The notes beneath the pieces are model-generated. The model was not told the origin of the DNA and did no database searches. It saw only the letters and a program-made list of their open reading frames with translations. The position numbers and the translations under genes were made by a program. Of a DNA stretch of 64,000 nucleotides, positions 16,825 to 26,163 are shown one piece after another; positions within the stretch are counted from its first letter, which is position 1; each line of letters starts with the position of its first letter. The stretch covers positions 3,038,001 through 3,102,000 of the forward strand of contig NZ_CP109027.1 in the NCBI RefSeq assembly GCF_036226885.1. The letters are read 5' to 3'. The DNA is from Streptomyces sp. NBC_00663 (GTDB lineage: Bacteria > Actinomycetota > Actinomycetes > Streptomycetales > Streptomycetaceae).

Positions 16825-17850
16825 CTAGAAGACCGACTCCGCCTCGTCCATCCGGTCCTTCGGCACCGTCTTCAACTCGGTCACCGCCTCCGCCAGCGGC
16901 ACCATCACCACGTCGGTCCCGCGCAGAGCCGTCATCCGGCCGAACTCGCCCCGGTGGGCCGCCTCCACCGCGTGCCAGCCGAAGCGGGTGGCGAGGACAC
17001 GGTCGTACGCCGTCGGTACGCCGCCGCGCTGGACGTGTCCGAGGATGACCGGCTTGGCCTCCTTGCCGAGGCGGCGCTCCAGCTCGTACGCCAGTGCCGT
17101 GCCGATGCCCTGGAAGCGCTCGTGGCCGAACTGGTCGATCTCGCCCTTGCCGTAGTCCATCGAGCCCTCGGCGGGGTGCGCGCCCTCGGCGACGCAGATG
17201 ACCGCGAACTTCTTGCCGCGGGCGAAGCGCTCCTCGACCATCTTCACCAGGTCGGTGGGGTCGAACGGCCGCTCCGGCAGGCAGATGCCGTGCGCGCCCG
17301 CCGCCATGCCGGACTCCAGGGCGATCCAGCCCGCGTGCCGGCCCATGACCTCGACGACCATCACCCGCTGGTGGGACTCGGCGGTCGTCTTGAGGCGGTC
17401 CATGGCCTCCGTGGCCACACCCACGGCCGTGTCGAAGCCGAAGGTCCGGTCCGTCGAGGAGATGTCGTTGTCGATCGTCTTCGGGACGCCGACCACCGGC
17501 AGACCGGCGTCGGACAGCATGCGGGCCGCCGTGAGCGTGCCCTCGCCGCCGATCGGGATCAGCGCGTCGATGCCGAAGTCACGGGCGATGTCAGGGGCGT
17601 TGTCGCAGGCCTCGCGAAGACGGTCACGCTCCAGGCGGGAGGAGCCGAGGATGGTGCCGCCGCGGGCCAGGATGCCACTCACCGCGTCCAGGTCGAGACT
17701 GCGGTAGTGGCCGTCCAGGAGGCCGGCGTATCCGTCCTCGAAGCCGATGACCTCGTCGCCGTACTGCGTGACCGCTCGGTGCACGACCGACCGGATCACT
17801 GCGTTCAGGCCAGGGCAGTCGCCGCCTGCGGTGAGAACTCCGATGCGCAT
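16825..17850 (-). CDS. pfkA: ATP-dependent 6-phosphofructokinase
   Basis: The 341-residue enzyme phosphorylates fructose 6-phosphate to the 1,6-bisphosphate, the committing glycolytic step. Motifs: TAGGDCPGLNAVIR at the N-terminus; IGGEGTLTAA, where Gly at the position after GGE indicates ATP rather than pyrophosphate use; the catalytic loop PKTIDNDI; MGRHAGWIAL; and GHVQRGG. ATG 17850 follows AGGAGACACAGCACG. It is divergent from pta-ackA and near pyk, forming a central-metabolism cluster. Confidence 0.96.
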   Translation of the reverse strand: MRIGVLTAGGDCPGLNAVIRSVVHRAVTQYGDEVIGFEDGYAGLLDGHYRSLDLDAVSGILARGGTILGSSRLERDRLREACDNAPDIARDFGIDALIPIGGEGTLTAARMLSDAGLPVVGVPKTIDNDISSTDRTFGFDTAVGVATEAMDRLKTTAESHQRVMVVEVMGRHAGWIALESGMAAGAHGICLPERPFDPTDLVKMVEERFARGKKFAVICVAEGAHPAEGSMDYGKGEIDQFGHERFQGIGTALAYELERRLGKEAKPVILGHVQRGGVPTAYDRVLATRFGWHAVEAAHRGEFGRMTALRGTDVVMVPLAEAVTELKTVPKDRMDEAESVF

Positions 17851-17981
17851 CGTGCTGTGTCTCCTGCTCGCTGTTGATACCGGTGAGCCTTGTCCGATTG
17901 TTCCACGTCCCACAGTGCGCTGCCGCATCCGGTCCTGACGGGCGCCTTAGCTACCGGGAGAGGTATTGTCAAGAGGGTTCT

Positions 17982-18027
17982 GCTCACCCCGGTGGGCGAT
18001 TTTGCGCTCACCTCGGTGGGCGATTTT
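17982..18027 (+). repeat. Tandem 22-bp repeat in the pta leader
   Basis: Two copies of GCTCACCyCGGTGGGCGATT, each followed by TT, lie 24 bp apart (17982-18003 and 18006-18027) and differ at one base. Each contains a small CACC-GGTG hairpin. They lie 50-95 bp before the pta start. Confidence 0.8.
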
Positions 18028-18076
18028 TATGACAGTGACGACAGTGACGCCGAGCCCCAGCGATTGGAGAGCACGC

Positions 18077-20182
18077 GTGACCCGCAGCGTGTACGTGACC
18101 GGTATCGACCGCGGCGACGGCCGCCAGGTCGTCGAGCTGGGGGTCATGGAACTCCTGACCCGGCAGGTCGACCGGGTGGGTGTCTTCCGGCCCCTCGTAC
18201 ATCACAGTCCCGATCGCCTGTTCGAGCTGCTGCGCGCCCGCTACCGCCTCTCCCAGGACCCGGCCACGGTCTACGGCATGGACTACCACGAGGCCTCCGC
18301 CCTCCAGGCCGAACGGGGGACGGACGAGCTGGTGTCGACGCTCGTCGACCGGTTCCATCTCGTCGCGCGGGACTACGACGTCGTCCTCGTCCTCGGCACC
18401 GACTTCGCCGACACCCAGCTCCCGGACGAGCTCAACCTCAACGCCCGCCTCGCCAACGAGTTCGGGGCGTCCGTGATCCCCGTCGTGGGCGGCCGCAAGC
18501 AGCCGGCCGAGTCCGTGCTCGCCGAGACCCGCAACGCCTACCGCGCCTACGACGGCCTCGGCTGTGACGTCCTCGCGATGGTCACCAACCGGGTCGCCCG
18601 CGAGGACCGCGACCTCATCGCCGAGCGGCTGACCGCCTCCCGGCTGCCCGTGCCCTGCTATGTGCTGCCCGACGAGCCCGCCCTCGCGGCGCCGACCGTC
18701 GCGCAGGTCACCCACGCCCTCGGCGCCAGGGTGCTGCTCGGCGACGACGCGGGGCTCGCCCGGGACGCGCTGGATTTCGTGTTCGGCGGGGCCATGCTGC
18801 CGAACCTCCTCAAGGCCCTGACCCCGGGCTGCCTGGTCGTGACGCCGGGCGACCGGGCCGATCTGGTCGTCGGCTCGCTCGCCGCGCACAGCGCCGGCAC
18901 CCCGCCGATAGCCGGGCTGCTGCTCACCCTCGACGAGGTGCCGAGCGACGACGTCCTGACCCTCGCCGCCCGCCTCGCCCCCGGCACCCCGGTGCTATCG
19001 GTGCCCGGCAACAGCTTCCCCACCGCCGAGCAACTCTTCTCCCTGGAGGGGAAGTTGAGCGCGGTCACCCCGCGCAAGGCGGAGACCGCGCTCGGTCTGT
19101 TCGAGCGGCACATCGACACCGGCGACCTGCTCAAGCGGGTCTCCGCGCCCAGCAGCGACCGGGTCACGCCGATGATGTTCGAGCACAAGCTCCTGGAGCA
19201 GGCCCGCTCCGATCTGCGCCGTGTGGTCCTGCCGGAGGGCACCGAGCCCCGGGTGCTGCACGCCGCCGAGGTGCTGCTGCGCCGCGGGGTCTGCGCGCTC
19301 ACCCTCCTCGGCCCGGTGGACCAGATCCGCAAGAAGGCCGCCGACCTCGGTATCGACCTCGCCGACGCCCAGCTGATCGACCCCGCCACCTCCGAGCTGC
19401 GGGACGCCTTCGCCGAGAAGTACGCCGGCTTTCGCGCCCACAAGGGCGTGACGGTGGAGCTGGCCTACGACGTCGTCTCCGACGTGAACTACTTCGGGAC
19501 CCTGATGGTCCAGGAAGGGCTCGCGGACGGCATGGTGTCGGGGTCCGTGCACTCCACGGCCGCGACCATCCGGCCCGCCTTCGAGATCATCAAGACCAAG
19601 CCGGACGCCGACATCGTCTCGTCCGTCTTCTTCATGTGCCTGGCCGACAAGGTCCTCGTCTACGGCGACTGCGCGGTCAACCCCGACCCGAACGCGGAGC
19701 AGTTGGCCGACATCGCCATCCAGTCGGCCGCGACCGCCGAGCAGTTCGGCGTGGCGCCGCGGATCGCGATGCTGTCGTACTCCACCGGTACGTCCGGCTC
19801 CGGCGCCGACGTCGACAAGGTGCGCGAGGCGACCGAGCTGGTACGGCTGCGGCGGCCCGACCTGAGGATCGAGGGGCCGATCCAGTACGACGCCGCGGTC
19901 GAGCCGACGGTGGCCGCCACCAAGCTGCCGGAGTCCGAAGTCGCCGGGCAGGCCAGCGTGTTGATCTTCCCCGACCTCAACACCGGCAACAACACCTACA
20001 AGGCCGTGCAGCGCTCGGCCGGCGCGATCGCCGTCGGGCCGGTCCTCCAGGGGCTGCGCAAGCCGGTCAACGACCTGTCCCGGGGCGCCCTCGTCCAGGA
20101 CATCGTCAACACCGTCGCCATCACGGCCATCCAGGCCCAGTCCCCCGACCCGTCCCCGATCGAGAAGGCCACCGCCCAGTGA
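18077..20182 (+). CDS. pta: Phosphate acetyltransferase
   Basis: The 701-residue long-form Pta has an N-terminal P-loop-like regulatory region (about 1-215), a central DRTGG domain (about 215-330) and a C-terminal catalytic PTA domain (about 375-700: RVVLPEGTEPRVLHAAEVLL, VSGSVHSTAATIRPA, MLSYSTGTSGSG, DLNTGNNTYKAVQR). It interconverts acetyl-CoA and acetyl phosphate. GTG 18077 follows GGAGAG; the frame is open further upstream, but through the leader repeats. The stop overlaps the ackA start (GTGA), so both are coupled. Confidence 0.95.
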   Translation: MTRSVYVTGIDRGDGRQVVELGVMELLTRQVDRVGVFRPLVHHSPDRLFELLRARYRLSQDPATVYGMDYHEASALQAERGTDELVSTLVDRFHLVARDYDVVLVLGTDFADTQLPDELNLNARLANEFGASVIPVVGGRKQPAESVLAETRNAYRAYDGLGCDVLAMVTNRVAREDRDLIAERLTASRLPVPCYVLPDEPALAAPTVAQVTHALGARVLLGDDAGLARDALDFVFGGAMLPNLLKALTPGCLVVTPGDRADLVVGSLAAHSAGTPPIAGLLLTLDEVPSDDVLTLAARLAPGTPVLSVPGNSFPTAEQLFSLEGKLSAVTPRKAETALGLFERHIDTGDLLKRVSAPSSDRVTPMMFEHKLLEQARSDLRRVVLPEGTEPRVLHAAEVLLRRGVCALTLLGPVDQIRKKAADLGIDLADAQLIDPATSELRDAFAEKYAGFRAHKGVTVELAYDVVSDVNYFGTLMVQEGLADGMVSGSVHSTAATIRPAFEIIKTKPDADIVSSVFFMCLADKVLVYGDCAVNPDPNAEQLADIAIQSAATAEQFGVAPRIAMLSYSTGTSGSGADVDKVREATELVRLRRPDLRIEGPIQYDAAVEPTVAATKLPESEVAGQASVLIFPDLNTGNNTYKAVQRSAGAIAVGPVLQGLRKPVNDLSRGALVQDIVNTVAITAIQAQSPDPSPIEKATAQ

Positions 20183-21387
20183 GCTCGTCCCGCGTCCTCG
20201 TCCTCAACTCCGGCTCCTCGTCGGTGAAGTACCAGCTGCTCGACATGGGCGACAGCAGCCGGCTGGCCGTGGGGCTCGTCGAGCGGATCGGCGAGGAGAC
20301 CTCCCGGCTCAAGCACACCCACGTCGAGTCCGACACCTCCCGCGAGCGGACCGGGCCGATCCCCGACCACGAGGCCGCGCTGAAGGCCGTGGCCGAGGAG
20401 CTGGCCAGGGACGGGCTGGGCCTTGACTCGCCGGAGCTGGCCGCCATCGGACACCGGGTCGTGCACGGCGGCCAGACCTTCACCGCGCCGACCGTCGTCG
20501 ACGACGCGGTGCTCGCCGAGATCGAGCGGCTGATCCCCGTCGCCCCGCTGCACAACCCCGCCAACCTCACCGGCATCCGCACCGCCCAGGCGCTGCGCCC
20601 GGACCTGCCCCAGGTCGCCGTCTTCGACACCGCCTTCCACACGACCATGCCGGAGTCCGCCGCCCGCTACGCCATCGACACCGAGACCGCCGACGCCCAC
20701 CGCATCCGGCGCTACGGCTTCCACGGCACCTCGCACGCCTATGTGTCCCGGGCGACGGCGAGGCTGCTGGGCAGGGCGCCCGAGGAGGTGAACGTCATCG
20801 TGCTGCACCTGGGCAACGGGGCCTCGGCCTCCGCCGTACGGGGCGGGGAGTGCGTGGACACCTCCATGGGGCTGACGCCTTTGGAGGGGCTCGTGATGGG
20901 TACGCGCTCCGGTGACATGGATCCGGCCGTCATCTTCCATTTGATGCGTGTTGGCGGAATGTCCACGGACGAGATCGACACTCTTCTCAACAAGAAGAGC
21001 GGTCTGATCGGCCTGTGCGGTGACAACGACATGCGGGAGATCCGCCGCCGGGTGGACGAGGGTGACGAACAGGCGCAACTCGCCTTCGACATCTACATTC
21101 ACCGATTGAAGAAGTACATCGGCGCCTATTACGCGGTGCTCGGCCGGGTGGACGCCGTCGCCTTCACAGCGGGAGTCGGCGAAAACGCTAGCCCGGTGCG
21201 GGAGGCTGCCGTGGCGGGCCTGGAGGAACTGGGCCTCGCGGTGGACGGCGAGCTGAACGCCGTACGGAGTGACCAGCCGCGGCTGATCTCGCCGGAGGAC
21301 GCGCGCGTGGCCGTCGCCGTGGTGCCGACCGACGAGGAACTGGAGATCGCGACACAGACTTACGCACTGGTCGGAAGGAACAACTGA
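20179..21387 (+). CDS. ackA: Acetate kinase
   Basis: The 402-residue ASKHA-fold kinase transfers phosphate between acetyl phosphate and ADP. Motifs: VLNSGSSSVKY at the N-terminus, GHRVVHGG, the acetate-kinase signature RRYGFHGTSHAYV, HLGNGASASAVRGG and FTAGVGENA. GTG 20179 overlaps the pta stop. With pta it drives acetate overflow and re-use and makes acetyl phosphate. Confidence 0.95.
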   Translation: MSSSRVLVLNSGSSSVKYQLLDMGDSSRLAVGLVERIGEETSRLKHTHVESDTSRERTGPIPDHEAALKAVAEELARDGLGLDSPELAAIGHRVVHGGQTFTAPTVVDDAVLAEIERLIPVAPLHNPANLTGIRTAQALRPDLPQVAVFDTAFHTTMPESAARYAIDTETADAHRIRRYGFHGTSHAYVSRATARLLGRAPEEVNVIVLHLGNGASASAVRGGECVDTSMGLTPLEGLVMGTRSGDMDPAVIFHLMRVGGMSTDEIDTLLNKKSGLIGLCGDNDMREIRRRVDEGDEQAQLAFDIYIHRLKKYIGAYYAVLGRVDAVAFTAGVGENASPVREAAVAGLEELGLAVDGELNAVRSDQPRLISPEDARVAVAVVPTDEELEIATQTYALVGRNN

Positions 21388-21447
21388 GGCATTACACGGC
21401 AGTAACACGCGTGAGCGCATTGCCGCCCATTTGTATCTTCCGCCAGA

Positions 21448-21461
21448 CGGAATATTCCGTT
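21448..21461. promoter_or_regulatory. 14-bp palindrome in the pyk promoter region
   Basis: ACGGAATATTCCGT is a perfect palindrome centred 33 bp upstream of the pyk start, in AT-rich sequence that includes TAGGAT. It is a plausible operator overlapping the -35 region. Confidence 0.4.
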
Positions 21462-21487
21462 GCGAAACAAACCGATAGGATCGCCCC

Positions 21488-22912
21488 ATGCGCCGTTCGA
21501 AAATCGTCTGTACTCTCGGCCCCGCGGTCGACTCCCACGAAATGCTCGTGTCCCTGATCGAAGCCGGCATGAACGTGGCCCGCTTCAACTTCAGCCACGG
21601 CAGCCACGCCGAGCACCAGGGCCGGTACGACCGCGTCCGTGCCGCGGCCAAGGAGACCGGTAAGGCCATCGGTGTCCTCGCCGACCTCCAGGGCCCGAAG
21701 ATCCGTCTGGAGACCTTCGCCGAGGGCCCGGTCGAGCTGGAGCGTGGTGACGAGTTCGTCATCACCACCGAGGACGTCCCGGGTGACAAGTCCATCTGCG
21801 GGACGACCTACAAGGGCCTGCCGGGCGACGTCTCGCGCGGCGACCAGATCCTCATCAACGACGGCAACGTCGAGCTGAAGGTCCTGGACGTCGAGGGCCC
21901 GCGGGTCAAGACGATCGTCATCGAGGGCGGTGTCGTCTCCGACCACAAGGGCATCAACCTGCCCGGCGCGGCCGTCAACGTGCCCGCGCTGTCCGAGAAG
22001 GACGTCGAGGACCTCCGTTTCGCGCTGCGCATGGGCTGCGACATGGTCGCGCTCTCCTTTGTCCGGGACGCGGGCGACGTGCAGGACGTCCACAAGGTGA
22101 TGGACGAGGAGGGTCGTCGCGTCCCGGTCATCGCCAAGGTGGAGAAGCCGCAGGCGGTGGCGAACATGGAGGACGTCGTGATGGCGTTCGACGCCGTGAT
22201 GGTCGCCCGTGGTGACCTCGCCGTCGAATACCCGCTCGAGAAGGTTCCGATGGTGCAGAAGCGCCTCATCGAGCTGTGCCGCCGCAACGCCAAGCCGGTG
22301 ATCGTGGCGACCCAGATGATGGAGTCGATGATCACCAACTCCCGCCCCACCCGCGCCGAGGCCTCCGACGTGGCCAACGCGATCCTGGACGGCGCGGACG
22401 CGGTCATGCTGTCGGCGGAGTCCTCGGTCGGCGCCTACCCGATCGAGACCGTCAAGACGATGTCGAAGATCGTCCAGGCGGCCGAGGAAGAGCTGCTGAG
22501 CAAGGGTCTCCAGCCCCTCGTCCCCGGCAAGAAGCCGCGCACGCAGGGTGGTTCGGTCGCCCGCGCCGCCTGCGAGATCGCCGACTTCCTCGGCGGCAAG
22601 GGCCTGATCGCCTTCACCAAGTCCGGTGACACCGCCCGCCGGCTGAGCCGCTACCGCGCCGCCCAGCCGATCGTCGCGTTCACCACTGACGAGGGCACCC
22701 GCAACCAGCTGACGCTCAGCTGGGGCGTGGAGTCGCACGTCGTGCCGTTCGTGAACAGCACCGACGAGATGGTCGACCTGGTCGACGGCGAGGTCTCCAA
22801 GCTGAACCGCTTCAGCGACGGCGACGTCGTCATCATCACCGCCGGCTCACCCCCCGGCGTCCCCGGCACCACCAACATGGTCCGGGTCCACCACCTGGGC
22901 GGCGAGAAGTAG
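21488..22912 (+). CDS. pyk: Pyruvate kinase
   Basis: The 474-residue glycolytic enzyme makes pyruvate and ATP from phosphoenolpyruvate. Motifs: KIVCTLGPAV, MNVARFNFSHG, KVEKPQAVANMEDVV with the catalytic Lys, ARGDLAVEYPLEKVP, and TRAEASDVANAILDGADAVM. The C-terminal domain has SGDTARRLSRYRA. The leader is short. It ends at a strong hairpin shared with the convergent secreted-protein gene. Confidence 0.95.
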   Translation: MRRSKIVCTLGPAVDSHEMLVSLIEAGMNVARFNFSHGSHAEHQGRYDRVRAAAKETGKAIGVLADLQGPKIRLETFAEGPVELERGDEFVITTEDVPGDKSICGTTYKGLPGDVSRGDQILINDGNVELKVLDVEGPRVKTIVIEGGVVSDHKGINLPGAAVNVPALSEKDVEDLRFALRMGCDMVALSFVRDAGDVQDVHKVMDEEGRRVPVIAKVEKPQAVANMEDVVMAFDAVMVARGDLAVEYPLEKVPMVQKRLIELCRRNAKPVIVATQMMESMITNSRPTRAEASDVANAILDGADAVMLSAESSVGAYPIETVKTMSKIVQAAEEELLSKGLQPLVPGKKPRTQGGSVARAACEIADFLGGKGLIAFTKSGDTARRLSRYRAAQPIVAFTTDEGTRNQLTLSWGVESHVVPFVNSTDEMVDLVDGEVSKLNRFSDGDVVIITAGSPPGVPGTTNMVRVHHLGGEK

Positions 22913-22933
22913 CTCCAGAGAGCTCTGTACGAC

Positions 22934-22970
22934 GCTGAGGGCGCCCCCTGCGACAGGGGGCGCCCTCAGC
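22934..22970. terminator. Strong bidirectional terminator after pyk
   Basis: A perfect 16-bp stem (GCTGAGGGCGCCCCCT, 22934-22949) and complement (22955-22970) with loop GCGAC lies between the convergent pyk and secreted-protein genes. Confidence 0.85.
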
Positions 22971-23005
22971 GCTTGTGCGGCTCCCGAACGGGCTTGCAGG
23001 GGCGC

Positions 23006-24310
23006 TCAGTCGATGTACTGATGCAGCCCGGGCACGTGCAGGGTCCCGCCGAACTGGCCGGCCTGCACGACCTTCACCTTGGTGAAGTAGATCAGCGGGA
23101 TGTTGAGCGGCGGCGGGTTGTCCGGGTCGAACGTGATCGGGATCAGGCCCAGCAGGTTCCCGGAGATGGACTCCGTGTACATCACCGTCTCGCCGTCCCG
23201 GATGGTCGACGTCGAGCCCTTGGCCGCCTGCACGTGGTAGGTCTTGCCGGACTGCTCGTCGTTGACCGTCTGGTGCAGGTCGCCGATGTCGGTGCCGTCG
23301 GAGATGACGTACTTCAGCACCTTCTTCTTGGTGCCGTTGGCCGTCTTCACCTCGACGATGCCCTTGTAGTCGGCGCCCTTCAGCAGCAGCGAGCTGGCGT
23401 TCAGGTACCAGGGGTCGTCGGGCAGCGGCACGGTGTTGTCGATGCCGCTCTCCGCGTCCGTGGCGACCGGGCAGTCGTCCGGGTCCGTGGTGGAGCTCGC
23501 CGACGGGCTGGCGGTGGCCTCGGCGGCCGCCTCCTTCACCGCGTCGGTGGTGTCCTCGGCCGCCTTGGTCGCCGTGTCGGTCGTGTCCTTCACGGTGTCC
23601 TCGACCGTGTCGGTGACCTTCTCGGTGGTGTCCTTGACGGCGTCGGTCGCGTCGTCCTTCGAGTCGTCCGCGGCGTCGTCGGTCGCGGAGGCCGACGGCG
23701 TCGGGCTGGCACTCGCGGACGGGGACGCGCTCTCGCCACCCGTGAAGATGCCGGTGATCGCGTCGCCGATCTCGTCCAGCACGTTGCCGCTGCTCTCGGA
23801 GGCCGAGGGCGAGGGCGTGGCCGTGCTGCCCGACTGCGCCTCGTTGGAGGCGGACGCGGACGGCGTGGGCGTGGCCTCGTCGTCGGAACCTGAATCCGAC
23901 GAAGAGCCGCTGCCCGAAGAGCCGCTGTCCGAGGAGTCGCTGTCCGAGGAGTCGGAGGAGCCGGAGTCCTTGGACTCGGAGGCCGAGGGGGTCGGCGTCG
24001 CCTCGTCGTCGGAGCCGCTCGCGGACGGCGAGGCCGACGCGGACGCGCCGTCCTCCAGGGCCGCGACACAGTCCTTGTACTCGTCCGCCGTGAGGCTCTT
24101 CGCGGCGGGCTGGTCCTCGGCGTTGGCGAGCGTCGGCGTGAATCCCATCCCCATGAGGACCGCCGTCGGCATCGCCGCCAGGGCTATCGCCTTGCCTGCC
24201 GGCATGTGGAACCGGGTGAACAGCGGCTTCTTGGGTGCCGCGTGCCGCGGCCCGGTTCTCACACGGGACTCGTCCACATCAGTCCCGTGGGTCACCTCGT
24301 CAGCCGGCAC
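23006..24310 (-). CDS. Secreted low-complexity (Ser/Asp/Ala-rich) protein
   Basis: The 434-residue exported protein has a membrane segment AIALAAMPTAVLMGMGFTPTL at about 35-55 ending ANAED, consistent with a signal peptide. Next come a long low-complexity stretch (about 80-275) rich in Ser, Asp, Glu, Ala and Thr, with repeated ATPTPSAS units and KDTTDTATKAAEDTTDAVK-type LEA-like repeats, and a compact C-terminal domain (about 285-434). One Cys lies before and one after the low-complexity part. GTG 24310 follows GGGAGG and overlaps the DUF6114 gene by 11 bp, so it is the third gene of the DUF6230-DUF6114 operon. The function is unknown; the layout suggests a cell-envelope protein. Confidence 0.75.
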   Translation of the reverse strand: MPADEVTHGTDVDESRVRTGPRHAAPKKPLFTRFHMPAGKAIALAAMPTAVLMGMGFTPTLANAEDQPAAKSLTADEYKDCVAALEDGASASASPSASGSDDEATPTPSASESKDSGSSDSSDSDSSDSGSSGSGSSSDSGSDDEATPTPSASASNEAQSGSTATPSPSASESSGNVLDEIGDAITGIFTGGESASPSASASPTPSASATDDAADDSKDDATDAVKDTTEKVTDTVEDTVKDTTDTATKAAEDTTDAVKEAAAEATASPSASSTTDPDDCPVATDAESGIDNTVPLPDDPWYLNASSLLLKGADYKGIVEVKTANGTKKKVLKYVISDGTDIGDLHQTVNDEQSGKTYHVQAAKGSTSTIRDGETVMYTESISGNLLGLIPITFDPDNPPPLNIPLIYFTKVKVVQAGQFGGTLHVPGLHQYID

Positions 24311-24869
24311 TGTGCCTCCCGTTCGCCCCGTTCGCCGGGCTCGTTCCTGACAGATCGTTCGGCTCACCAACGTCGTACGCGTCCTTGGAGAGCGTGGGGA
24401 CCGCGCCCTGCGGCGCGTCACTCTCCCCCGCACCGGCCTGCGGTACCGTCGGCGCCTCGGGCGCCTCGCCCGGCACCCACGCCACGGCCATCGCTCCGCC
24501 GACGAGGGCGAAGAGGAAGCCGATGAGGAAGCCGCCGAGGTTCGAGACCGGGATGGACACCAGGGCCAGCAGGATCGCCGCGACGCCCGCGAAGGTGCGG
24601 ACGTGCTTCTGGAACCAGAGGCTGACGCCGAGAACGACCAGCAGCACACCGATGATCAGGGATCCCGCGCCCGCGGTGGTGGCCATCGCCAGCGTCAGAT
24701 GGCCGATCTGGAGGTTCGCGTACGGGAAGTAAGCAATGGGGAGTCCGCCGAGCATGACGAACAGGCCGGCCCAGAACGGCCGGTCACCCCGCCAGCCGCG
24801 GAACTTCCGCTTGGCGACCCGGAGGTAGTGCTCATCGTGGCCGGGTACGGCAGGAGTCTCGGCGCTCAT
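24300..24869 (-). CDS. DUF6114 membrane protein
   Basis: The 189-residue protein has an N-terminal soluble part ending in GWRGDRPFWAGLFVMLGGLP, four predicted membrane helices (about 30-52, 58-78, 85-104, 108-132) and a Pro/Ala-rich cytoplasmic tail. It matches actinobacterial DUF6114 proteins, always found beside DUF6230 proteins; no biochemical role is known to me. ATG 24869 follows AGGGAG. It overlaps the downstream secreted-protein gene. Confidence 0.8.
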   Translation of the reverse strand: MSAETPAVPGHDEHYLRVAKRKFRGWRGDRPFWAGLFVMLGGLPIAYFPYANLQIGHLTLAMATTAGAGSLIIGVLLVVLGVSLWFQKHVRTFAGVAAILLALVSIPVSNLGGFLIGFLFALVGGAMAVAWVPGEAPEAPTVPQAGAGESDAPQGAVPTLSKDAYDVGEPNDLSGTSPANGANGRHSAG

Positions 24870-24962
24870 GGAAAACAGCTCCCTGTCACGGTGTTGCTGT
24901 GGTGGTGAGTTGTGCTTCGTGCGACCGCTTGTGGAGAACGTGCGAACAGCGGCCGGAGAGGG

Positions 24963-24997
24963 GACGGGCGGGGGTGCCACCGGCTCCCCCGCCCGTC
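24963..24997 (-). terminator. Hairpin between DUF6230 and DUF6114 genes
   Basis: Perfect 12-bp arms (GACGGGCGGGGG, 24963-24974; complement 24986-24997) with an 11-nt loop begin 9 nt after the DUF6230 stop. It probably stops most transcripts, leaving reduced expression of the two downstream genes. Confidence 0.7.
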
Positions 24998-25006
24998 AGC
25001 GAGTGC

Positions 25007-25639
25007 TTAGTAGCACTCCTTGACACCCGTGGCCAGCGACATCTTCAGGCCGCTGAGCTTGAAGGTTCCGGCGGTGGTCGCCCACGCCGTCTGCTTCACA
25101 CCGGTCAGGGTGACCGAGTCGGCCTGCTGGGCGAACCCGTACGGGTTCGCGGTGTCGCCCTTGGCGATACCCGGGCCCTTGGCCGCGTCCTTGGCCGCGA
25201 CGCCGATGTCGATGCCACGGAAGGTGGCGTCGGCACTGAGGTCGGCGACGTCGATGTACAGGTTCTCGGCCTCGACCGGGGTGTCGCCACCGCCGGCCTT
25301 CAGGATGAGGCTGACGGAACCGAGCAGCGGGATGTCAGGGGTGACAACCGACTGGCACAGGTTCTTGATGGTCGCGGACTTGAAGCCCGACACCGCGACC
25401 GGGTGGGCCGTCTTCTGGCCGCTCATCGTGTAACCCGAGTCAATGGCTCCGTACTGGACGAAGCCCTTGCCGTCGAGCTGGTCGGTCGTCACCTTGAACG
25501 ACTGACCCGACACACTGAACGACGCGGCGAGAGCGCCCTGCGCGAGGGCGACACCTATCGCAGCCGTGGCGGCCACGCTGGGCACCATGACGACGGCGAA
25601 CCGCTTCCATCTGGTCCCGCCACGCACCTGGGACTCCAT
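25007..25639 (-). CDS. DUF6230 exported protein
   Basis: The 210-residue product has an N-terminal signal (RWKRFAVVMVPSVAATAAIG, cleavage near ALAA) and a beta-rich mature domain of DUF6230 type (FSVSGQSFKVTTDQLDGKGF, ENLYIDVADLSADATFRGID) ending with Cys-Tyr; a second Cys lies near residue 94, so one disulfide is possible. ATG 25639 follows a near-ideal AAGGAGG. Members were sometimes labelled cholesterol esterase without support. It is the first gene of an operon with DUF6114 and a secreted acidic protein. Confidence 0.82.
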   Translation of the reverse strand: MESQVRGGTRWKRFAVVMVPSVAATAAIGVALAQGALAASFSVSGQSFKVTTDQLDGKGFVQYGAIDSGYTMSGQKTAHPVAVSGFKSATIKNLCQSVVTPDIPLLGSVSLILKAGGGDTPVEAENLYIDVADLSADATFRGIDIGVAAKDAAKGPGIAKGDTANPYGFAQQADSVTLTGVKQTAWATTAGTFKLSGLKMSLATGVKECY

Positions 25640-26016
25640 ATTTCCTCCTTCTCGGACGTACATCTCCTGACCCTGACTGCCCCTGTCGAACAAGACGGCT
25701 CAGCCGGGCAGGGATGGGAGAAGTGCTACGTCCTCGGGAAGGGGAGCGCCCGTACTCAGGCGCGAACCGCGCACCGATCACCGGCGATCACCCCCGAGCG
25801 ACAACCACTGGTCGCGCCTGACGCACATCACGCACAACCTGGACAGGCTTCGCCGAGTGGACGAAGACCCCCCTGTCCAAGAGCCGGCTCCACTGCCGTC
25901 GGCTCTGCTCGGTGGGGACCCAGGAGTTCCCGCGGGCCCGACCGGCTGTCGGGGTACGGGGAATGGACCGAGCGTCGCCGATCGTGGTGCATTCTCGCCG
26001 CCCGCACAAGGGGCTT

Positions 26017-26034
26017 CGTTACTCGGTAGTAACG
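26017..26034. promoter_or_regulatory. TetR-like operator palindrome
   Basis: The 18-bp element has 7-bp arms, CGTTACT and AGTAACG, around CGGT. It sits about 380 bp upstream of the DUF6230 start. Confidence 0.4.
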
Positions 26035-26163
26035 GCCGGATAACCGAACAACGACCCGCTGGTCTCGGTCGACGACTCCCGGTAGCACTCCGGGGCCGGA
26101 CAAAGCCGTTGACGGCTGGACATAGTCCGACAGAACAACGTCCAGAACTTACTTCCAGTAACA

